From positions 1 through 6,633 of the forward strand of contig JAFVAA010000159.1 of assembly GCA_017476305.1 (NCBI GenBank): a stretch of 6,633 bases of DNA, written 5' to 3'. The stretch comes from Lachnospiraceae bacterium (GTDB lineage: Bacteria; Bacillota; Clostridia; Lachnospirales; Lachnospiraceae). The notes beneath the pieces were generated by a model. The model worked only from the letters and a program-made list of their open reading frames with translations. It ran no database searches and was not told where the DNA came from. Below, in pieces: positions 1 to 5,887 of the stretch; positions within the stretch are counted from its first letter, which is position 1; every line of letters starts with the position of its first letter. The position numbers and the translations under genes are program-made.

Positions 1-1190
1 AGATGGCACTGCAGAGATTAAAGGAAGCAGCAGAGAAGGCAAAGAAGGAGCTTTCTTCTGCCACGACGACGAATATCAATCTTCCGTTCATCACGGCGAC
101 AGCAGAGGGACCGAAGCATTTTGACATGAATCTGACGAGAGCGAAGTTTGATGAGCTGACGAGTTATTTAGTAGAGAGGACCGCAGGACCTGTTTCGAAT
201 GCACTTCGGGATGCCGGAATCACGGCTTCTGAGCTTGGTCAGGTACTCCTGGTCGGTGGTTCTACGAGAATCCCGGCTGTTCAGGATAAAGTAAAGCAGC
301 TCACCGGACATGAGCCAAGTAAATCCCTGAACCCGGATGAGTGTGTGGCTTTATGTGCTTCTGTACAGGGTGGTAAGCTTGCCGGGGATGCCGGTGCCGG
401 TGATATCCTTCTTTTGGATGTAACGCCGCTTTCTCTTTCCATCGAGACGATGGGTGGTGTGGCTACCCGCCTGATTGAGAGAAATACGACGATCCCTACG
501 AAGAAGAGCCAGGTATTCTCGACTGCAGCAGATAACCAGAGCGCAGTAGATATCCATGTACTTCAGGGTGAGCGTCAGTTCGCAAAGGATAATAAGACAC
601 TCGGTCAGTTCCGTCTGGATGGGATTCCTCCGGCACGCAGGGGTGTGCCACAGATCGAGGTTACGTTTGATATCGATGCGAATGGTATCGTAAATGTATC
701 CGCAAAGGATTTAGGAACCGGAAAGGAACAGCATATCACGATTACTGCAGGATCTAATATGTCCGATGAGGAGATTGACAAGGCAGTAAAAGAGGCTGCA
801 CAGTTCGAGGCAGAGGATAAAAAGAGAAAAGAGGGCATCGATGCGAGAAATGATGCGGACAGCCTGGTATTCCAGACACAGAAGGCACTTGATGAGGTTG
901 GCGATAAGATCGATGCGACCGAGAAGGCAAATGTGCAGTCCGATATCGATGCTTTAAAGGAACTGGTAGAAAAGACGAATCCGGATTCTATGAGTGATTC
1001 AGAAATCGCAGATATCAAGGCGGCACAGGAGAAGCTGATGCAGAGTGCACAGAATGTCTTCCAGAAGATGTATGAGGGAGCCCAGGGAGCAGCAGGTGCA
1101 GGCCCTGATATGGGAGCAGGTGCAGGTCCTGACATGGGAACGCAGAGTGCGGATGATGATGTGGTAGACGGGGATGATCGGGAGGTATAA
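1..1190 (+). CDS. dnaK: Molecular chaperone DnaK (Hsp70), 3' part; 5' end outside the window
   Basis: DnaK is the cytosolic ATP-dependent Hsp70 chaperone that binds exposed hydrophobic segments and works with DnaJ and GrpE. The frame is open from the first base and the methionine codon at 3 is internal: the protein here begins in the ATPase domain ([14 protein letters not shown], homologous to E. coli DnaK near residue 245), so about 240 residues are missing upstream. Visible in order: the phosphate/adenosine-site segment [10 protein letters not shown] (bases 246-275), the linker and start of the substrate-binding domain ([19 protein letters not shown], about 393-455), the conserved [15 protein letters not shown] stretch, then an alpha-helical lid from about 780. 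The end [12 protein letters not shown] is a variant of the usual DDxVVDADFEEV tail. A Cys (354-356) sits where the family normally has Gly in the AxGAxxQGG motif. The Gly/Ala/Pro/Met-rich segment before the tail contains a 24-bp tandem duplication. The stop codon is TAA at 1188-1190. Identification is essentially certain. Confidence 0.98.
   Translation, partial: MALQRLKEAAEKAKKELSSATTTNINLPFITATAEGPKHFDMNLTRAKFDELTSYLVERTAGPVSNALRDAGITASELGQVLLVGGSTRIPAVQDKVKQLTGHEPSKSLNPDECVALCASVQGGKLAGDAGAGDILLLDVTPLSLSIETMGGVATRLIERNTTIPTKKSQVFSTAADNQSAVDIHVLQGERQFAKDNKTLGQFRLDGIPPARRGVPQIEVTFDIDANGIVNVSAKDLGTGKEQHITITAGSNMSDEEIDKAVKEAAQFEAEDKKRKEGIDARNDADSLVFQTQKALDEVGDKIDATEKANVQSDIDALKELVEKTNPDSMSDSEIADIKAAQEKLMQSAQNVFQKMYEGAQGAAGAGPDMGAGAGPDMGTQSADDDVVDGDDREV
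1092..1139 (+). repeat. 24-bp tandem duplication inside the dnaK 3' end
   Basis: Two adjacent 24-bp units (1092-1115 and 1116-1139) differ at only two positions, both silent, and encode [12 protein letters not shown] repeats in the disordered Gly/Met-rich tail of DnaK. The unit keeps the reading frame. Such tails vary in length between Hsp70s, so this is probably a neutral replication-slippage expansion. Confidence 0.85.
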
Positions 1191-1252
1191 AACATGAAAA
1201 GTATTTCTAGGCGTTCAAAAAACGAACGCTTAGAAATACTAAGTTTCATGTT
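1191..1252 (+). repeat. Long imperfect hairpin directly after the dnaK stop
   Basis: The left arm 1191-1216 (starting aacatgaaa, ending gcgttc) pairs with the right arm 1224-1252 (starting gaacgc, ending ttcatgtt) around a 7-nt A-rich loop (aaaaaac). The stem is about 26 bp with one G-U pair and a 3-nt bulge in the right arm. It starts on the base after the dnaK stop codon. No U-run follows, so it is a poor intrinsic terminator; a role as a 3' stabilising or processing stem, or as the end of an interspersed repeat, fits better. The right arm overlaps the start of the 67-bp tandem repeat. Confidence 0.85.
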
Positions 1253-1253
1253 G

Positions 1254-1278
1254 GAAGAATGAGCAAAGCTCATTCTTC
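1254..1278 (+). repeat. Perfect 11-bp stem-loop in repeat unit 1
   Basis: gaagaatgagc (1254-1264) and gctcattcttc (1268-1278) are perfect complements around an AAA loop. No U-run follows. The whole 25-mer is also complementary at 24 of 25 positions to the stem-loop region 1321-1345 in the next unit, so the two could pair with each other instead of folding locally. Confidence 0.85.
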
Positions 1279-1304
1279 TGCGTCTCACCAGGTAGTGAAG
1301 AAGT

Positions 1305-1363
1305 ACTAAGTTGCGCATTGGAAGAATGGGCTTTGCTCATTCTTCTGTGTACTACTACTTAGT
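1305..1363 (+). repeat. Extended multi-part stem-loop in repeat unit 2
   Basis: Three nested helices: actaagt (1305-1311) with acttagt (1357-1363); tgcgca (1312-1317) with tgtgta (1346-1351) using two G-U pairs; and gaagaatgggc (1321-1331) with gctcattcttc (1335-1345) around a TTT loop, with one G-U pair. Small bulges lie at 1318-1320 and 1352-1356. The tgcgca/tgtgta helix relies on G-U pairs, which hints at an RNA-level structure. No poly-U follows, so this is not a standard terminator. Confidence 0.75.
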
Positions 1364-1417
1364 GGAAAAGTGCTGAGTTTTATTATAGGGTACTGTGCGT
1401 CAGAAAAGGAGGAAGGA

Positions 1418-1567
1418 ATGGATATGAAAGAATTTATTGCATATGCAAGAAAGCTTTTGAGAGTGCTTAGTAAGATAGAAAAGGCTCTTGAAAATGAGGA
1501 TATTGAAACAGCAAAAGAACTTGTAAAGGAACTGAAAGAAGATACGGAAAAGGATATTGAAGCATAA
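1418..1567 (+). CDS. Small helical charged protein of unknown function (49 aa)
   Basis: I do not recognise this protein. I place the start at ATG 1418 because a strong ribosome-binding site (AGGAGG, 1407-1412) lies 5 nt upstream; ATG 1424 is also possible. A longer reading from GTG 1370 would start in the repeat array without a good ribosome-binding site. The product (MDMKEFIAYARKLLRVLSKI...) is almost entirely Lys/Glu/Leu-rich with heptad-like hydrophobic spacing: one or two amphipathic helices, no signal peptide, no membrane segment, no Cys. It is clearly more AT-rich than dnaK and dnaJ. It lies 26 nt before a second small gene, suggesting a two-gene cassette. It could be phage-derived or a lineage-specific small protein; nothing in the sequence decides this. 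Confidence 0.7.
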   Translation: MDMKEFIAYARKLLRVLSKIEKALENEDIETAKELVKELKEDTEKDIEA

Positions 1568-1593
1568 AGCAGGATAGAAGAAAGCGATGGGAT

Positions 1594-1788
1594 ATGGATT
1601 TAGAAGAGCAAAAGCAGGTTTTGATTGATTATTTTGTCAATTTGCTTCGGATAAAAAAAGCAGAGAAGGCAGAAAATGAAGAATTGGATGCTCAAATTCA
1701 AATAGCGAAGATTAAGCTTTCCTCATATACTATAGATATAGAAAGCATAGAGAGAATGATTTTCCCAAATAAAAAGAAGGATGAGTGA
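1594..1788 (+). CDS. Small coiled-coil-like protein of unknown function (64 aa)
   Basis: I do not recognise this protein. The start is ATG 1594 (MDLEEQKQVLIDYF...), the first ATG in frame; the only upstream ribosome-binding signal is weak (agaag/aaag near 1577-1584), so it may be translated by coupling to the preceding gene, which ends 26 nt upstream. The product is a charged, mostly alpha-helical chain, with a central KKAEKAENEELDAQIQIAKIKL stretch of coiled-coil character and a basic end (FPNKKKDE). No membrane segment, signal peptide or Cys is present. Like its neighbour it is distinctly AT-rich. The gap to dnaJ is 61 nt with no terminator, so dnaJ may be co-transcribed with it. Confidence 0.68.
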   Translation: MDLEEQKQVLIDYFVNLLRIKKAEKAENEELDAQIQIAKIKLSSYTIDIESIERMIFPNKKKDE

Positions 1789-1833
1789 TTCATCAAAAAG
1801 TGGGTGGATTTATCCGAAACAGAGGCTTAAGTT

Positions 1834-1840
1834 AAAGGAG
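1834..1840 (+). promoter_or_regulatory. Ribosome-binding site of dnaJ
   Basis: AAAGGAG lies 9 nt before ATG 1850 and fixes the dnaJ start. I see no convincing sigma-A promoter in the 61-nt gap before dnaJ, so transcription probably arrives from upstream. Confidence 0.8.
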
Positions 1841-1849
1841 TGCATATAA

Positions 1850-3010
1850 ATGGCAGAGAAACGAGATTATTATGAGGTTTTGGGTGTGAGTAAGAATGCA
1901 TCTGATTCCGAACTAAAATCCGCATATCGTAAGCTGGCGAAAAAGTATCATCCGGATACGAATCCGGGAGATAAAGAGGCGGAGGCAAAGTTCAAGGAAG
2001 CATCGGAGGCATATGCTGTCTTAAGTGATGCGGATAAGAGGCGCCAGTATGACCAGTTCGGTCATGCAGCATTTGACGGTGGTGCAGGCGGTGCCGGTGG
2101 CTTTGACTTCAGCGGCATGGATATGGGAGATATTTTCGGGGATATCTTTGGTGATTTCTTCGGAGGAGGTCGCTCCAGACGGAGTAATGACGGACCGATG
2201 AAGGGGCAGAATATCCGGACTGCCGTAAGGATTACCTTTAAAGAGGCGTGCTTCGGTGTAGATAAGGAGTTAAATATCACTTTGAAGGAGGAATGCGAAG
2301 CCTGTCATGGAAGTGGTGCCAAAAAGGGAACCACGCCGGAGACCTGTTCGAAGTGTGGTGGAAAGGGACAGGTGGTATTTACCCAGCAGTCTTTGTTTGG
2401 AGTAGTCAGGAATGTGCAGACCTGCCCGGATTGTCATGGAACCGGAAAGATCATCAAGGAGCACTGTCCGGATTGTCATGGAACGGGCTATATCAGCCGG
2501 AAAAAGAACATAGCAGTTACGATTCCTGCGGGAATTGATAATGGACAGTGTGTAAGGATCAGGGATAAGGGAGAGCCGGGGGTAAACGGCGGCAAAAGAG
2601 GAGATCTTTTGGTCGAAGTAGTTGTTGGCAATGATCCGATTTTCAGAAGACAGGATATGGATATCTATTCTACGGTATCCATTACCTTTGCACAGGCAGC
2701 ACTTGGTGGTGATATTCATGTAAAGACCATAGATGGTGAAGTGATTTATACGGTGGCAGCGGGAACACAGACAGATACCAGAGTCAGACTTCGTGGAAAG
2801 GGTGTCCCTTCCCTGCGGAATAAGCAGGTGCGTGGGGATCATTATGTCACGCTCGTCGTTCAGGTTCCGACGAAGATGAATAAGGCGCAGAAGGAGCTCC
2901 TGATGCAGTTCGATGAAGCTATGTATGGAACGTCAGAAGATAAGGAGGAGCCGGAAAGCGCAGAGGACGGTGCGAAAGGAAAGAAAAAGGGATTTAAGCG
3001 GAAAAAATAA
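1850..3010 (+). CDS. dnaJ: Molecular chaperone DnaJ (Hsp40, type I)
   Basis: DnaJ delivers unfolded clients to DnaK and stimulates its ATPase. The protein has 386 residues, close to the 376 of E. coli DnaJ. The J-domain occupies about residues 5-70 with the HPD motif at 34-36. A Gly/Phe-rich linker (about 77-110, [10 protein letters not shown]... [14 protein letters not shown]) follows. The zinc-binding region has all four CxxCxGxG repeats, starting at Cys149, Cys166, Cys192 and Cys206, so both zinc sites should be intact. The C-terminal client-binding domains run to about residue 360, then a Glu/Lys-rich tail ends in KKKGFKRKK. The start is ATG 1850 behind a good ribosome-binding site. The gene is separated from its partner dnaK by about 660 bp of repeats and two small genes, which is unusual, and ends just before a hairpin terminator. 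Identification is certain. Confidence 0.99.
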   Translation: MAEKRDYYEVLGVSKNASDSELKSAYRKLAKKYHPDTNPGDKEAEAKFKEASEAYAVLSDADKRRQYDQFGHAAFDGGAGGAGGFDFSGMDMGDIFGDIFGDFFGGGRSRRSNDGPMKGQNIRTAVRITFKEACFGVDKELNITLKEECEACHGSGAKKGTTPETCSKCGGKGQVVFTQQSLFGVVRNVQTCPDCHGTGKIIKEHCPDCHGTGYISRKKNIAVTIPAGIDNGQCVRIRDKGEPGVNGGKRGDLLVEVVVGNDPIFRRQDMDIYSTVSITFAQAALGGDIHVKTIDGEVIYTVAAGTQTDTRVRLRGKGVPSLRNKQVRGDHYVTLVVQVPTKMNKAQKELLMQFDEAMYGTSEDKEEPESAEDGAKGKKKGFKRKK

Positions 3011-3019
3011 ATAGAAAAA

Positions 3020-3053
3020 GAAAACAGCTTTCTAAAACAGGAAAGCTGTTTTC
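3020..3053. terminator. Bidirectional hairpin terminator between dnaJ and the convergent orphan gene
   Basis: gaaaacagctttc (3020-3032) and gaaagctgttttc (3041-3053) form a perfect 13-bp stem with an 8-nt loop, 10 nt after the dnaJ stop. On the plus strand only the U-rich end of the stem itself follows. On the minus strand the stem is followed by tttttct, a better U-run, so the structure probably also terminates the convergent gene. Confidence 0.82.
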
Positions 3054-3111
3054 TGCGCTTAGGAGCTATGAGCTGAATTTCTTCAAAGGCATATTTTCCG
3101 GAAGGAAAAAA

Positions 3112-3519
3112 CTACCAGTCTTCTACGCCGGCAAAAGGATCATCATTTACCGTGCCCGCGCTATTCATAGGGTTTTCACTGTCATCTAAAAGGGTTTTGA
3201 TCTGTTCCTCCGTTACTTCATCCGCGTTTCTTTCTGCTTTTTTTCTGGCACCGCCGGAAAGCCTTGCCTGATTGATCTCTTTTAACTGCAGCCCGGATAA
3301 ATATTCCTCCATTGCCTCATCCCCGTTATCAATGACGGAAATATCTTCGAACATATATAAATAGTATTTTAATAATTTATTGCTATGCATCGCAATCTGT
3401 TCTCTTCCGCAATAATCAGAATCCCGCTGATAAGGGAGCTCGTCATACATGGTGATATGAAAGTCCAGAGCAGTATCGTATTTATTGGATAAAACATTTG
3501 AAACAAATGGCTGAACCAT
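3112..3519 (-). CDS. Hypothetical acidic protein (135 aa), orphan
   Basis: I do not recognise this protein. The start is set at ATG 3519-3517 (MVQPFVSNVL...) because AGGAGG lies 7 nt upstream on the minus strand; an 11-residue longer reading from 3552 has no comparable site. The stop is TAG at 3114-3112. Visible: an N-terminal half rich in aromatic residues (about residues 14-57, including HITMYDELPYQRDSDYCGRE and KLLKYYLYMFED), a charged middle (ARKKAERNADEVTEEQ) and an acidic, probably disordered C-terminus ending DDPFAGVEDW. There is no signal peptide or membrane span, so it is probably cytosolic. It has its own plausible promoter, divergent from the LTA-synthase-like gene, and shares a terminator with dnaJ. 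The single Cys37 sits in DYCGRE. Clean initiation signals and both boundary elements argue that it is real. Confidence 0.82.
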   Translation of the reverse strand: MVQPFVSNVLSNKYDTALDFHITMYDELPYQRDSDYCGREQIAMHSNKLLKYYLYMFEDISVIDNGDEAMEEYLSGLQLKEINQARLSGGARKKAERNADEVTEEQIKTLLDDSENPMNSAGTVNDDPFAGVEDW

Positions 3520-3526
3520 AGTATCT

Positions 3527-3532
3527 CCTCCT
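3527..3532 (-). promoter_or_regulatory. Ribosome-binding site deciding the start of the orphan gene
   Basis: Read on the minus strand this is AGGAGG, 7 nt before ATG 3519. It favours the 135-residue reading over the longer one starting at 3552. Confidence 0.85.
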
Positions 3533-3551
3533 AATCTGGTATCATGCTGCA

Positions 3552-3585
3552 TTACTGTTCACGGTTGTTTATCCGGAAACAGTAA
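3552..3585 (-). promoter_or_regulatory. Leader hairpin upstream of the orphan gene
   Basis: ttactgtt (3552-3559) and aacagtaa (3578-3585) are perfect 8-bp complements. Inside, a G-U pair, one mismatch and a cgg/ccg helix extend the stem to an 8-nt loop. It would lie in the 5' leader of the minus-strand transcript, starting a few bases after the predicted start site and ending about 20 nt before the ribosome-binding site. It may be a stability or regulatory stem, or an operator; no known riboswitch is recognised. Confidence 0.5.
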
Positions 3586-3598
3586 CTATGCTATCATT

Positions 3599-3627
3599 AG
3601 TATAACGTATTTAAAAAAAATCTTCAA
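3599..3627 (-). promoter_or_regulatory. Predicted sigma-A promoter for the orphan gene
   Basis: On the minus strand: -35 TTGAAG (3627-3622), a 17-nt spacer and -10 TATACT (3604-3599). This predicts a start near 3592 and a leader of about 70 nt. The spacer contains an 8-T run. Its -35 lies only 8 bp from the -35 of the opposite promoter. Confidence 0.7.
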
Positions 3628-3635
3628 CTATAAGT

Positions 3636-3663
3636 TTGACTTTTTTAAAGTCTGTGATATACT
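3636..3663 (+). promoter_or_regulatory. Predicted sigma-A promoter for the LTA-synthase-like gene
   Basis: -35 TTGACT (3636-3641), a 16-nt spacer and -10 TATACT (3658-3663), preceded by TG one base upstream (extended -10, 3655-3656). The predicted start is near 3670, giving an 80-nt leader in which I see no known riboswitch. Confidence 0.75.
3638..3652. promoter_or_regulatory. Small palindrome overlapping the -35 and spacer (possible operator)
   Basis: gacttt (3638-3643) and aaagtc (3647-3652) are inverted repeats around ttt, placed over the -35 and spacer of the plus-strand promoter and close to the -35 of the minus-strand promoter. A repressor bound here could affect both. It is short and AT-rich, so chance is possible. 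Confidence 0.35.
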
Positions 3664-3750
3664 ATTATAGTTATTACGAGTTATTTTCAAGGCAGAAAAG
3701 GCAGGGAAAATCCGTAAAAGCGTGACGGAACAGGGGAAGGAGGGACGCAT

Positions 3751-5871
3751 ATGGAGAAGAAAACAGGGAAAGAGCTTGGAAAATATATCAAATATGCAAT
3801 AAGATATATTGCAGTTCCCGTATTTTTGGAAATCATCATAGAATCACTGAGCAGAAAGTCTGTAATAGGAGGTTTTGCCTATCTGTTCGAGCATCCTGCT
3901 CTTTTTGTATTTAATACTTTGATCATTATGCTGACCGTGTCGATCGCCCTCTTTTTTAAGCGCGAGATTTTTGTATATACTATGATTGCAGCCATCTGGC
4001 TGGCGTTTGGAATTGTCAACTTCGTGGTCCTTCAATTCCGTGTGACACCGTTTTCAGCAGTGGATATCACATTGTTAGAGAGTGCGATCAGCGTGTCAGG
4101 GCACTATTTAAATGCGCTGAATGTAGCGATGATCATTTTGGGCGTCGTTTTAGTGATCGCGGCTTTGGTCTGCCTGTTCTTTATGGCACCGAAGCATACG
4201 CACCGCACACAGAAAAAGCTTGTAGTTTCCGGAATCTGTGTGGCTCTCATCATTTCGGCGTTAGCATTTATCCGTATCAATAATAATTCCGTAAAAGCGT
4301 TAGAGGACAACTATACGAATATTGCAGAGGCGTATGAAAACTACGGTTTTGTCTACTGCTTTACGAACAGCATTATTGACACCGGAATTTCGAAACCGGA
4401 GGATTATGACGAAGCTCATGTCAAGGCAATCGTAAATGGACTTTCCGGGAATACGGAAGATGTGGAAGAAAAGCCGAATGTCGTCTTTGTACAGTTAGAA
4501 TCTTTTTTTGATGTGGCGACATTAAAAGAACTTCATCTGTCGAAGGATGCGGTTCCGAACTTTCATGCACTCCAGGAAAACTATTCCCATGGTCTTTTAA
4601 CAGTGCCTACCGTGGGCGCAGGGACGGTAAATACAGAGTTTGAAGTTTTGACCGGTATGAGCCAGAAGGATTTTGGAACTTCTGAATATCCCTATAAAAC
4701 GATTCTTAGAAGCACGACTTCGGAAAGTATCTGCTATGACTTAAAAAATCTGGGGTACATGACGCATTGTGTACATAACAACGAAGGGACCTTTTACGGA
4801 AGAAACAGAGTATATAGAAATCTTGGCTTCGATACCTTTACTTCTATGGAGTATATGAATGGTCTGGAGGACAATCCGAACGGCTGGAAGAAGGACCGGA
4901 TTCTGACAGGAGAAATCATAGATACGTTGGACTCTACACCCGGAACGGATTTTACTCTGGCGATTACCGTGCAGAGCCACGGAAAGTATGAGGGCTTTGA
5001 TTTAGAGGAGAATGCCCGGATAAAGGTAAATAAGGCTCCGGAGGATAAAGTGGAGGCATACGAATATTTTGTGAATCAGCTGTATGAGGTAGATCAGATG
5101 ATCGGGAATCTGGTCTCTGCATTGGAAAACAGGAAGGAGAAGACGATTCTCGTATTATATGGGGATCATCTGCCGAGCCTGGATATTAAAAAGGAAGATC
5201 TGATCGATTCCAATCTTTATCAGACGCAGTATGTAGTCTGGGACAATTTAGGATTAGAAAAACAGGAGAAAAATCTCACTTCCTATCAGCTCTATGCGGA
5301 AATTTTAGATCGTATCGGTATTCATGAAGGAAATATTACGAAATACCATCAGGGAGCCTCCTGGAGGACAAAAACCTATCACGATAATCTGAAAATGTTA
5401 GAGTATGATATGCTCTATGGGGAGAAATATGCGTACGATGGAAATAAACCGTTTCAGACCGTAGATACACAGATGGGAACTTATCCGATCCTTGTAAATG
5501 ATGTGGCAAAGAATTACAGGGGGTACATGGTCACGGGCTCTGGCTTCACACCTTATTGTCATCTTTTATTTAATGGTAAGGATTTAGCTGTGCAGTGGGT
5601 GGATAAAGAACATATTCAGGTGTTAGAGGAGATTGAGACGAAGGAGGAAAAAGAAGAACCGGAGACTACAGAGGAGCCTGTGGAGAGTGCGGTTCCGGAA
5701 GAAAAGACAGAAGAAAAGAAGGAGGATGTTCCAAATGCATTTTTCATCCAGGTACAGTCCGAGGGAGGAACCGTTCTTTCAGAGAGTGGACTTTTAAAGT
5801 ATTCCGATACGACACTTGGAAAAACAGAAACACCAGTGGAAACAGAAACACCAGTGGAAACAGAAGAATAG
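3751..5871 (+). CDS. LTA synthase family membrane sulfatase (glycerophosphotransferase-like), with C-terminal extension
   Basis: LtaS-family enzymes are anchored by five helices and act outside the membrane, moving glycerol-phosphate from phosphatidylglycerol to a polymer or glycan via a phospho-threonine. Here helices lie near residues 15-33, 50-69, 73-95, 121-145 and 156-174, with the family motif RVTPFSAVD at 97-105. The sulfatase-like domain starts about 243 with metal ligand Glu250 (QLES), nucleophile Thr292 (AGTVNTEF), Arg351 in FYGRNRVY, His410 (QSHG) and Asp472-His473 (YGDH); all catalytic positions known from S. aureus LtaS are present. About 140 extra residues follow: a possible TIG/IPT-like segment (GYMVTGSGFTPY, 591-602) interrupted by a Glu/Lys/Pro linker (631-661), then FFIQVQ..., and a repeat tail. 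Start ATG 3751 has AGGAGG 7 nt upstream. It is monocistronic, between its own promoter and a strong terminator. The substrate is unknown: teichoic acid polymerase or glycan-modifying transferase. Confidence 0.92.
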   Translation: MEKKTGKELGKYIKYAIRYIAVPVFLEIIIESLSRKSVIGGFAYLFEHPALFVFNTLIIMLTVSIALFFKREIFVYTMIAAIWLAFGIVNFVVLQFRVTPFSAVDITLLESAISVSGHYLNALNVAMIILGVVLVIAALVCLFFMAPKHTHRTQKKLVVSGICVALIISALAFIRINNNSVKALEDNYTNIAEAYENYGFVYCFTNSIIDTGISKPEDYDEAHVKAIVNGLSGNTEDVEEKPNVVFVQLESFFDVATLKELHLSKDAVPNFHALQENYSHGLLTVPTVGAGTVNTEFEVLTGMSQKDFGTSEYPYKTILRSTTSESICYDLKNLGYMTHCVHNNEGTFYGRNRVYRNLGFDTFTSMEYMNGLEDNPNGWKKDRILTGEIIDTLDSTPGTDFTLAITVQSHGKYEGFDLEENARIKVNKAPEDKVEAYEYFVNQLYEVDQMIGNLVSALENRKEKTILVLYGDHLPSLDIKKEDLIDSNLYQTQYVVWDNLGLEKQEKNLTSYQLYAEILDRIGIHEGNITKYHQGASWRTKTYHDNLKMLEYDMLYGEKYAYDGNKPFQTVDTQMGTYPILVNDVAKNYRGYMVTGSGFTPYCHLLFNGKDLAVQWVDKEHIQVLEEIETKEEKEEPETTEEPVESAVPEEKTEEKKEDVPNAFFIQVQSEGGTVLSESGLLKYSDTTLGKTETPVETETPVETEE
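5824..5865 (+). repeat. 18-bp tandem repeat encoding the C-terminal TETPVE tail
   Basis: Two identical 18-bp units (5824-5841 and 5842-5859, starting acagaaacacca) plus six bases of a third run into the stop codon. They encode TETPVE repeats at the very end of the LTA-synthase-like protein. The units are identical at the DNA level, which suggests a recent duplication and possibly a copy number that varies between strains. Confidence 0.9.
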
Positions 5872-5887
5872 ATCGTTAAAAAAGGAG

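Larger units (their letters stand above)
1232..1380 (+). repeat. Imperfect 67-bp tandem repeat, about 2.2 copies, between dnaK and the small genes
   Basis: Unit 1 spans 1232-1298, unit 2 spans 1299-1365 and a decayed third copy begins at 1366 and fades by about 1380. The first 52 bases of units 1 and 2 match at 42 positions. Each copy starts with a tactaagtt-like block (1237, 1304; degenerate tgctgagtt at 1371), and units 1 and 2 carry a ggaagaatg...cattcttc stem-loop. There is no credible coding sequence in it. It looks like an extragenic, REP-like palindromic repeat; whether it is multi-copy in the genome cannot be seen from one window. Confidence 0.8.

Noticed and set aside
605..1318. 237-aa open frame on the minus strand across the dnaK 3' end
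   Set aside because: It is antisense to highly conserved DnaK sequence, Ser-rich as expected from the complement of Asp/Ala/Glu codons, and has no family resemblance.
1254..1345. The two repeat stem-loops as intrinsic terminators of dnaK or as a CRISPR array
   Set aside because: Neither stem is followed by a U-run, and there are only about two copies of a diverged 67-bp unit without a repeat/unique-spacer pattern.
1381..1386. TATTAT as a -10 for the small genes
   Set aside because: No acceptable -35 lies 16-18 bp upstream; the match is likely due to AT-richness.
1370..1417. Sixteen-codon N-terminal extension of the first small gene from GTG 1370
   Set aside because: It lies in the decayed repeat copy and lacks a good ribosome-binding site, while AGGAGG at 1407-1412 serves ATG 1418.
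2270..2842. 190-aa open frame on the minus strand inside dnaJ
   Set aside because: It is a shadow of the conserved DnaJ zinc-finger and C-terminal regions; no initiation signal or recognisable product.
3094..3109. ttttcc-ggaa-ggaaaa hairpin just after the orphan stop as its terminator
   Set aside because: It has a 6-bp AT-rich stem and no U-run in the minus direction; the 13-bp hairpin at 3020-3053 is a much better terminator.
3664..3750. Riboswitch in the leader of the LTA-synthase-like gene
   Set aside because: Only a 5-bp hairpin (tccgt 3711-3715 with acgga 3725-3729) is seen; no known aptamer motif is recognisable.
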